Made by a program: the position numbers and the translations under genes
Notes under the pieces: model-generated
Told to the model about the DNA's origin: nothing
The model's input: only the letters and a program-made list of their open reading frames with translations
Database searches by the model: none
In this document: positions 6,013 through 11,393 of the stretch, piece after piece
Layout: the number at the start of each line of letters is the position of its first letter
Numbering within the stretch: position 1 is the first letter of the stretch
Origin: JBIKLM01 sp044375105
GTDB lineage: Bacteria; Planctomycetota; UBA1135; GCA-002686595
DNA length: 11,393 bases
Direction of reading: 5' to 3'
Assembly (NCBI GenBank): GCA_044375105.1
Contig: JBILNK010000143.1
Location: forward strand, 1-11,393

Positions 6013-7401
6013 ATGAATTCGACCCTCCGCGCTTCCCTCCTCGGCTGGCTGCTGGGGTTCCCTCCGTGCTCCATCGCAGAGGCCGCTCTCCAAGAGCCCC
6101 TCGATCCACAGCCCGTCGACCGCTCGCAGCGCAGCGAAATGGGCGGGCTCGGCAACCGCCGCACCCCGGAGGTCCTGGCGGCCCAGGCCGCGCGGCCTGC
6201 GGTGGTGTACATCGAAACCGACCAGGTGGTCGCCGTGGGCTACAACCTGTTCGGCCAGCGCGTGCTGCGCGAGAACAAAAGCTCCGGGTCCGGGGCCGTG
6301 ATCTTCGACGACGGCTTCGTGGTGACGAACTTCCACGTGATCCGCGGCGCCAACAAGATCACGGTCTATTTCGACAAGGAGCTCGATCCCACGCCCTACG
6401 CCGCGCGCCTGGTCTCCGCCGTCGAGAGCGAGGACCTGGCCCTGCTGAAGATCGAGCGCGCGGAGCCCTTTCCGACCATCCCGCTGGGCACCAGCTCCGA
6501 CCTGATGATCGCCGAGCCGGTGCTGGCCATCGGCAATCCCTTCGGCCAGACCTTGACGGTGAGCCGCGGCATCATCTCGGGCCTGCACCGCTACCTGGAG
6601 GTCGGCAACCTGCAGTTCCAGGGCCTGATCCAGACCGACGCGTCGATCAATCCGGGCAACTCCGGCGGCCCCTTGATCAACATCAACGGCGAGCTGATCG
6701 GCATCAACACGGCCATGAACGCCCAAGCGGAGAACATCGGCTTCGCCATCCCCGTCGACCGCTTGCGTCAGGTGCTGGAGCAGAGCCTGCTCTCCCCCAG
6801 CCAGGCCCAGGCCTGGTTCGGGCTCGAGCTCGGTCAGGAACCGCGGGCCCTCGAAGTGGTGCGCCTGATGGCCGACGCCCCCGCCGAGCGCGCCGGCATC
6901 GAACTCGGCGATCGCATCGTAGCCTTGGCTGGTCGCAGCCTCGCAAGCCTCGAGGACTACAACCGCCAGCGCTTGGCCATCGCCCCAGGGGAGACGGTCG
7001 CATTGACGGTCGAGCGCGATGGCCGCGAGTTGACCCTCGAGCTCGCCACCTGGTACCGCCTGGATGGCTACCTGTTCGAGCGGGCCGGCCTGCGCGTCAG
7101 CACCATTCCGGTCAGCGACGGTCGCAACGTCTTCAAGCTCCTGCGGCTCACCGATGTGCGGCGCGACAGCCCGGCCGCCAAGCTAGGCCTCGAACCCGGC
7201 GACTTCATCGACACCCTGTTGGTCGATGGGCGGCGGCCGTTCGTCTCGCGTACGCCGCAGGACCTGGCCATCTACCTGTCCCAGTTGCCGCAGCGCACAT
7301 CGATCGAACTGGACGTCTGGCGCGACAGCAACCAAAACGGCCAGCTGGAGGGCGACTCCCAGCGCTCGGAGCTGATGCGCGGCACGCTCGAGCTCGAATG
7401 A
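6013..7401 (+). CDS. HtrA/Deg-family serine protease with two PDZ domains
   Basis: A probable periplasmic or surface quality-control protease/chaperone that cleaves misfolded envelope proteins. The 462-residue protein has a hydrophobic signal sequence at about 6-24 (ASLLGWLLGFPPCSIAEA). A trypsin-like domain at about 60-255 carries the full triad: H108 in NFHVI, D141 in EDLALLKI and S217 in GNSGGPL. It also has the family's AIGNPFGQ and IQTDASINPGN blocks. PDZ1 spans about 265-345 and PDZ2 about 350-462. Within the last hairpin of PDZ2 (437-453) is an inserted loop D-x-N-x-N-G-x-L-x-x-D resembling an EF-hand calcium-binding loop. The ATG at 6013 has no Shine-Dalgarno sequence (CCTGTCC precedes it) but starts the signal peptide exactly. 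The gene is alone, convergent with the membrane glycosyltransferase. Which Deg subtype it is (DegP, DegQ or DegS) cannot be decided. Confidence 0.94.
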   Translation: MNSTLRASLLGWLLGFPPCSIAEAALQEPLDPQPVDRSQRSEMGGLGNRRTPEVLAAQAARPAVVYIETDQVVAVGYNLFGQRVLRENKSSGSGAVIFDDGFVVTNFHVIRGANKITVYFDKELDPTPYAARLVSAVESEDLALLKIERAEPFPTIPLGTSSDLMIAEPVLAIGNPFGQTLTVSRGIISGLHRYLEVGNLQFQGLIQTDASINPGNSGGPLININGELIGINTAMNAQAENIGFAIPVDRLRQVLEQSLLSPSQAQAWFGLELGQEPRALEVVRLMADAPAERAGIELGDRIVALAGRSLASLEDYNRQRLAIAPGETVALTVERDGRELTLELATWYRLDGYLFERAGLRVSTIPVSDGRNVFKLLRLTDVRRDSPAAKLGLEPGDFIDTLLVDGRRPFVSRTPQDLAIYLSQLPQRTSIELDVWRDSNQNGQLEGDSQRSELMRGTLELE

Positions 7402-7406
7402 TCCCC

Positions 7407-7427
7407 GCCGGGCGCCCTCGGCCCGGC
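7407..7427. terminator. Hairpin between the convergent htrA and GT-C genes
   Basis: GCCGGGC (7407-7413) pairs perfectly with GCCCGGC (7421-7427) around a 7-nt loop, starting 5 nt after the htrA stop. It lies in the 111-nt gap between two convergent genes, where a bidirectional terminator is expected. Neither side has a T-run. Confidence 0.45.
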
Positions 7428-7512
7428 CGCTCGAGGCAGGAACGACCGCGGCGGCAACCCGCGGGGCCACCCAGGGCCAGGGCGCCAACTTCGGCAGCCG
7501 CCTGACCCAGCC

Positions 7513-9375
7513 CTAGCGCTCTGGCCGCAGGGGCAGCAGCAGGTTCCGCAGCTCGCGCGGCCAGCGCAGGGGTATCCAGGGCGCCACGGCCACGGGCGAG
7601 CCGGAGGCGTCCAGCCAGCGCAATTCCAGGTAAGCCCGATCGGCTCCGAAGTCCGCCGCCTGGGCCAGCACATCGAGCAAGCGGAACTGGCCCTGGCTGA
7701 GCAGCAGCAGCTCGCGCAGCGGCAGCTTCCAGTCGGTTTCGGATCCGAAGGGGGCGGCCTGCCACAGCGCGCCGCCGTAGCCCAGCTCGGTGATCAGCAG
7801 AGCCTCGAGCTGCCCGGGCTGGCCCGGCGGCCGCAGCCAGACCTCGGGACCTGTTCCGGGAAGCTGCGGAGCGACCAAACCGGCGTCGACCCACAGCTCC
7901 TCCGCGGGGGCGCCGGCCAGGCGCGCTTCGGCTTGCAGCAGCGGCAGGCCGCCCCCGGATTCGCCGGGGCTGGCCAGCAGTCCGGCGGCGAGGGTCGGGC
8001 CCAGAGCTTCCCGGCGCGATGCGGCTTCCTCGGCGAACATCAGGCGCCAGGGCCAAACCTCCCGGGGGGCCGGCGCGGACGGCGGGCGGAAGCGATCGGC
8101 CAGGCCGAAATGCAGCACGTAGGCGCGCCCCTCGGGGTCGAGGCGCGGCACATCGAGCGCCAGCAGCGGCCGCGGATCCGCCGGCAGTCCGTGCTGCGCG
8201 GCACGCAGCCGCGCTTCGAACTCCGCTGCAGCCCGGCCGGCGTCCCGCCAGGCCGCCACGTCTTGGCGCGCCTGCACGGCTCGGGCGGCGCAGACCGCCA
8301 GCAGCACGAGCAGCAGCCCATGGCGAACCCCGCCGCGGCTGGCCAGCCGGGACAGCAGCGCCGCCGCCGCGATCCCGGCGCAGGCATCCGGCAGCGCCCA
8401 CCAGCGCCGGTGTTCCAAGGCCAGAGGACCTCCGGCCAGCATGGGCAGCAGCAGCGCCAACCCGAGCAGTCCGCACAGGGCGAAACCCAGGGCCACACGC
8501 CGCTCCCGGCCCGTGGCGCCGAGCGCCAAGGCCGCGACCAACACCAGGGCCGCGCTCGGGTCGGCGCCGGCCAGGGATGGCAAGGAAGCCAGCCAGTCCG
8601 CCGGGCCGCTGGCCGGCTGGGCCACGTAGCCCCCCGCAAAGGTCCCGAGGCTGCGGGCGCGCCACCACAGCAGCCCGGCGAGCAGCAGCGCACAGGGCAG
8701 CAGCAGGCGCAGATTCGAGCGCCAGGTGCGCCCGGATGCCAGCGCCCCCGCCAAGGCCCAGAGCGGCGCCAGGACGCCGCTCTCCTTGGTGCCAAAGGCC
8801 AGCAGGGTCAGGGCCATCAGCGCCCAGGGCCGGCCCGCCAGGCCCGCCCAGGCGGCCCAGCACAGGGCTGGCAGGCACTGGCCATCCACCCGGCCAACCA
8901 CCCAGGTGACGGTGCCGCCCTGGAACGGGAAGCTGGCAGCCCACAGGGCGGCGATCAAGCCGGGCAACACGCCGCCGAGGCGCCTCCCCAGGCACCACAG
9001 GCCCAGCAGGGCCAGCGCCTGGCAGATCCAGTTGAAGGCCCGCAAGGCGCTCGGGTTTGCGCCGGTCCAGGCCGTCTGCAGGTCCATGCCGAGGGTCATC
9101 AGCGGGCGCCAAAAGCGCACGGTGCGCAGGTCGTACTGCGGCCGGTCCCAATCGCTCAGGGCGGGCTCGCGCTGGCAGTAGGCGAGCACCGAGCTGTCCT
9201 CGCTGATCAACGGCGCCGACAGGCTGTCGCCTTGGATCCAGAGCGCCAAAGCCAGCACCGCAAGGAGCGCCAGGATCGAAGCCGCCGGCGCCCAGCGGCG
9301 AGCCTGCGCGCCGCCCGCATGGTCCTGAGGGACCCCGCCGGAGGTCTCAGCGAGGGCGAAAGGCTTCGAGTGCAT
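7513..9375 (-). CDS. GT-C-type integral membrane glycosyltransferase-like protein
   Basis: A 620-residue polytopic membrane protein. Residues 31-47 are the first membrane helix, followed by an extracytoplasmic loop with the acidic pair E59-D60, the usual place of the catalytic acid in GT-C enzymes. Further motifs are WRPL at 89-92, then P150...V-T-W-V-V-G-R-V-D (155-164) and T-K-E-S (196-199) after a membrane helix. This order matches the PMT/TMTC-like GT-C fold, which uses polyprenyl-phosphate sugars as donors. Several more hydrophobic helices follow to about residue 390, then about 220 residues of non-membrane sequence of unknown fold, without clear TPR repeats. It probably transfers a sugar to protein or glycan on the outer face of the inner membrane; the substrate is unknown. 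The ATG at 9375 is chosen because upstream codons are Arg/Gly-rich and unlike protein. There is no Shine-Dalgarno sequence. It is divergent from the SGNH hydrolase gene. Confidence 0.82.
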   Translation of the reverse strand: MHSKPFALAETSGGVPQDHAGGAQARRWAPAASILALLAVLALALWIQGDSLSAPLISEDSSVLAYCQREPALSDWDRPQYDLRTVRFWRPLMTLGMDLQTAWTGANPSALRAFNWICQALALLGLWCLGRRLGGVLPGLIAALWAASFPFQGGTVTWVVGRVDGQCLPALCWAAWAGLAGRPWALMALTLLAFGTKESGVLAPLWALAGALASGRTWRSNLRLLLPCALLLAGLLWWRARSLGTFAGGYVAQPASGPADWLASLPSLAGADPSAALVLVAALALGATGRERRVALGFALCGLLGLALLLPMLAGGPLALEHRRWWALPDACAGIAAAALLSRLASRGGVRHGLLLVLLAVCAARAVQARQDVAAWRDAGRAAAEFEARLRAAQHGLPADPRPLLALDVPRLDPEGRAYVLHFGLADRFRPPSAPAPREVWPWRLMFAEEAASRREALGPTLAAGLLASPGESGGGLPLLQAEARLAGAPAEELWVDAGLVAPQLPGTGPEVWLRPPGQPGQLEALLITELGYGGALWQAAPFGSETDWKLPLRELLLLSQGQFRLLDVLAQAADFGADRAYLELRWLDASGSPVAVAPWIPLRWPRELRNLLLPLRPER

Positions 9376-9782
9376 CGGGATAGGGCAGCCTATCAGGGTG
9401 CCCGGAGTGGACCGGCCCCCAGGTCGTCCTCCCCTTCCCGTCCGGAGGGCCTCGTGGAGCCTCCGCAGGCCCGCTGCTGCGCCCCGTGCAGCCTGACGAC
9501 GGCTACTCCATTCTGCTTTCCTGTCCAACGGCCCGGCCGAGCGACTCCTCGGGGCCTTTCGCCCCCAGGCGCCTCCCAGGGGCATCCGGAAGTGGGGCCG
9601 GGCTGCGCACGCCCTCCTTGAAGGGTACCCGATCCAGACTGGCCCATTGCCCGCTCCTCGGCTCCAGACCTCGGGCTGAACCGGGGAGCGCCCATCTTCG
9701 GACGAGGAGGGCGTGCTCGCTCGGCGCTTGCATTTCCTCAATTCTCGGAGATTCTCTGCTTGCCCACCCCGCGCCAGCCTCC
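9376..9782. other. 407-nt divergent intergenic region (GT-C / SGNH)
   Basis: No gene is seen. The plus-strand frame of the SGNH protein stays open back to 9486, but its translation before ATG 9783 is Pro/Ser/Arg-rich with no motif. The region must hold promoters for both divergent genes. The only relatively AT-rich patch is about 9728-9757, close to the SGNH start. No convincing promoter could be picked for the minus-strand gene. Confidence 0.55.
9728..9755 (+). promoter_or_regulatory. Possible promoter of the SGNH hydrolase gene
   Basis: TTGCAT (9728-9733) resembles a -35 box. GATTCT at 9750-9755, after a 16-nt spacer, is a weak -10 candidate. They sit in the only AT-rich patch of the intergenic region, about 30 nt before ATG 9783. 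The -10 match is poor, so position and base composition carry most of the weight. Confidence 0.3.
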
Positions 9783-10907
9783 ATGACCCTCAATCGCCTC
9801 GATCCCCCCACGGCGAAAAGACAGCGAAACGCCCGTTGGCTCCGCTGGGCCCTGGCCCTAGGCGTCTCGACAGCCACTTTGCTGGTTGCCGAATTCGGAT
9901 TCCGAGCATTGGCTCCTGTCTGGGGCATCACCCCGGCTCGTTTGGCCCGCGCACGCGAACTCCTGTTGGGCAGCGGGGCCTCCTGGTACCAGCCCCAGCC
10001 CTACTACGGATGGGCCCTGGCGTCGTCGCTCCGCTCGTCTTCGGAGCATTGGTTCAACGGACCACCGGTGCCCGTCGAGCGCACGCCCGGGGTCGGGCGG
10101 ATCCTGTGCCTGGGTGGCTCGACGACGGCCTCCGGCAACTCGGCGGGGGCGGCCGGAGCCTTCCCGCACTTTCTTGGCGAAATTCTGACGGAGAGGCTCG
10201 GCACGTCCATCGAGGTGGTCAACGCCGGGATCTCGGGCTGGACCAGCGCCGAGATGCTCTGCGCCTGGTTCCTCTACTTCCAGGATTACCGGCCCGACCT
10301 GCTGGTGATCCACGAGGCGGTCAATGATTGCGAGCCGCGCTTCCGGCCGGACTTTCGTCGCGACTACGCCCATTGGCGCCACCCCTGGAAGCTGCCCGAG
10401 CAGCCGGCCTGGCTGCGCTTCCTGGCGCGCCATAGCGACCTGGTGACGGCGATGCGCCTCAGCCACCCCCCGCCGTCCCTCGACGACGCGACCGTATGGC
10501 CTGCTTCGGCTCCGTCGACCTTCGATGGGCAGCGACTGCCACCCGAGACGATCGAGCCCTTGCGCCGCAACTGGCTTTCCATGGTCCAGTCCCAGGCCCA
10601 GCACGGGGGTTCGACGCTTTTCGCCACCCTGCCGCCGGCGCCGATCCGCCCGGGCCAAGAGCATCTGGCCTTCCGGGCCGGGATCGCCGAGCACAACCAG
10701 CTGATGCGGAGCCTGTCAGAGGACACCGGTTGCTTGCTCGTCGATCTCGAGCGCTTGGCGCTCGATCGGGACCCCCAGGAGCTCGCCGGCTGGTACCTCG
10801 ACCTGGTCCACGTGACCCCGCAAGCCAATCGCTGGAAGGCAGAGGCCATCGCCGCGGGGGTGCAGGCTGGCCTGCCCCAAATCCTCGCCACCAAGAAGCC
10901 GCGGTAA
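9783..10907 (+). CDS. Membrane-anchored SGNH/GDSL-family hydrolase
   Basis: A 374-residue protein with a basic N-terminus and one membrane helix at about 19-38 (WLRWALALGVSTATLLVAEF), so the enzyme domain probably faces the periplasm. The SGNH blocks appear in order: nucleophile S113 in LCLGGSTT (block I), G149 in VVNAGISGW (block II), N181 in HEAVND (block III), and D340-x-x-H343 in DLVHVT (block V). Members are esterases or acyltransferases, often removing or handling O-acetyl groups on polysaccharides. The substrate here is not determined, but the gmd/rmd and GT-C genes nearby make a surface glycan plausible. The ATG at 9783 is chosen because it starts just before the anchor helix and upstream codons are not protein-like. 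No Shine-Dalgarno sequence is seen (GCCAGCCTCC precedes it). The frame is complete and intact. Confidence 0.9.
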   Translation: MTLNRLDPPTAKRQRNARWLRWALALGVSTATLLVAEFGFRALAPVWGITPARLARARELLLGSGASWYQPQPYYGWALASSLRSSSEHWFNGPPVPVERTPGVGRILCLGGSTTASGNSAGAAGAFPHFLGEILTERLGTSIEVVNAGISGWTSAEMLCAWFLYFQDYRPDLLVIHEAVNDCEPRFRPDFRRDYAHWRHPWKLPEQPAWLRFLARHSDLVTAMRLSHPPPSLDDATVWPASAPSTFDGQRLPPETIEPLRRNWLSMVQSQAQHGGSTLFATLPPAPIRPGQEHLAFRAGIAEHNQLMRSLSEDTGCLLVDLERLALDRDPQELAGWYLDLVHVTPQANRWKAEAIAAGVQAGLPQILATKKPR

Positions 10908-11236
10908 GGTCGGCGAGTAGCCGGTCGGGCCACCGAGCCACCCCCGCGGGATCGCCCCCACCGGGGAGGCTTTCAGGCAAGCTCCCGGCCGGGCGCTCGA
11001 ACCGCCGGTACCCGCCGCCGCGGGCCGCACCGGGAGCTAGAATTTTGAGTCGTCTGGGCCGCGCTGCTCCGTGCCCCTCCATCGCCAAGGCTCGACAGCC
11101 ACGCCCGCAGCCCACGAATCCGCCCCCCCCAGCCGCCTCCGAACCGGCACCGAATCGCCCCCCCCCCTCGATCAACGGATCGCCCCGGCGCCGGCCTGGC
11201 TTCTACCGGCCAAACACCTCCGCTGCCCGCCCCCCC
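10908..11236. other. 329-nt C-rich intergenic region
   Basis: No gene is seen. The first part holds the 9-bp inverted repeat with a T-rich end (10980-11047). The second part is C-rich, with runs of eight (11123-11130), ten (11158-11167) and seven (11230-11236) C residues, the last touching the ATG of the next gene. TAGAAT at 11038-11043 matches a -10 box at five of six positions but has no -35 partner. Confidence 0.55.
10980..11047 (+). terminator. Long stem followed by an AATTTT patch
   Basis: AGCTCCCGG (10980-10988) and CCGGGAGCT (11030-11038) are perfect 9-bp complements enclosing 41 nt. The right arm runs into AGAATTTTG, the only T-rich patch nearby. It lies 72 nt past the SGNH stop codon and could be its terminator. 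The large loop is unusual for an intrinsic terminator, and the same AT patch contains TAGAAT, so a promoter for the next gene is the rival reading. Confidence 0.3.
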
Positions 11237-11393
11237 ATGTTCAAGGCCTTCCTCCACTTCTCAGAGCGCTTCGGGACGATGATGTCCCGGCTGTTCCTGA
11301 CGCTGCTCTATTACGTGTTCGTGGGGCCGTTTGCGCTGGTCTACCAGCGCGTCGCCGACCCGCTGCGTCTCAAGCGACCGGCGCGCAGCAACT
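11237..11393 (+). CDS. Small membrane protein, start only (cut by the window edge)
   Basis: The frame opens at ATG 11237 and runs to the window end (52 codons). After MFKAFLHFSERFG comes a hydrophobic helix (about 16-36, SRLFLTLLYYVFVGPFALVY), then a basic tail with DPLRLKRPARS. The pattern of one or two membrane passes followed by D-P-L...K-R recalls, from memory, the short proteins of about 100 residues found beside SxtJ-family, DUF5989 and carbamoyltransferase genes in polysaccharide or secondary-metabolite loci. That link is an inference. The ATG is directly preceded by seven C residues and has no Shine-Dalgarno sequence. The function is unknown. Confidence 0.65.
   Translation, partial: MFKAFLHFSERFGTMMSRLFLTLLYYVFVGPFALVYQRVADPLRLKRPARSN

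Noticed and set aside
5556..7505. Plus-strand open frame of 649 codons overlapping htrA
   Set aside because: It is Pro/Arg-rich in its first part and a frame-shifted shadow of the HtrA protease afterwards. The protease frame has the full catalytic triad.
7933..9621. Plus-strand open frame of 562 codons antisense to the GT-C gene
   Set aside because: It is Gln/Arg/Gly/Pro-rich, low-complexity translation opposite a gene with clear membrane helices and GT-C motifs.
1..11393. CRISPR array, insertion sequence, prophage or toxin-antitoxin module
   Set aside because: No regularly spaced direct repeats, transposase or integrase motifs, terminal inverted repeats or paired small genes of those types were seen. 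The tRNA gene has no visible duplicated 3' end nearby to suggest an attachment site.

Overview
The window is very GC-rich (about 70% by eye). It carries eight protein genes (two cut by the window edges), one tRNA gene, and three long non-coding stretches. Signal peptides, a probable lipoprotein, a periplasmic-type HtrA protease and a GDP-6-deoxyhexose pathway point to a high-GC Gram-negative (diderm) bacterium. Start sites are typically preceded by C-rich tracts instead of Shine-Dalgarno sequences, and TTG/GTG starts are common. Planctomycetota or Myxococcota are possible, but the phylum cannot be fixed from sequence alone.

Layout. 1-799 (-) is the N-terminal part of an exported helical-repeat (TPR-like) protein. 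It is divergent from 835-1995 (+), a zinc N-acetylmuramoyl-L-alanine amidase/PGRP-type lipoprotein. The amidase gene runs 148 bp tail-to-tail into a minus-strand group read in the order ald (alanine dehydrogenase, 5019-3886), gmd (GDP-mannose 4,6-dehydratase, 3831-2845) and an rmd-like reductase (2876-1848). gmd and rmd overlap and together should convert GDP-mannose to GDP-D-rhamnose or a related 6-deoxyhexose for a surface polysaccharide. A tRNA-Val(GAC) gene with a good sigma70-type promoter is divergent from ald.

A 726-nt non-coding stretch (5287-6012) follows. It is rich in hairpins and C/G homopolymers, and contains an inverted-repeat element whose minus strand recalls the SRP RNA core but lacks its apical helix. 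Next is an HtrA/Deg serine protease (6013-7401, +) with two PDZ domains and an EF-hand-like loop inserted into the second. It is convergent with a GT-C-type integral membrane glycosyltransferase (9375-7513, -). This is divergent from a membrane-anchored SGNH/GDSL hydrolase (9783-10907, +). At the right edge a small membrane protein begins (11237, +) that recalls the short membrane proteins found with SxtJ/DUF5989/carbamoyltransferase genes.

Taken together, the genes serve the cell envelope: nucleotide-sugar supply (gmd/rmd), glycosyl transfer (GT-C), ester modification or removal (SGNH), peptidoglycan cleavage (amidase) and envelope quality control (HtrA). No CRISPR array, insertion sequence or phage gene was seen, and no clearly new system could be demonstrated. 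The best leads are the 5287-6012 non-coding block, the HtrA insertion and the possible polysaccharide-modification cluster starting at the right edge.
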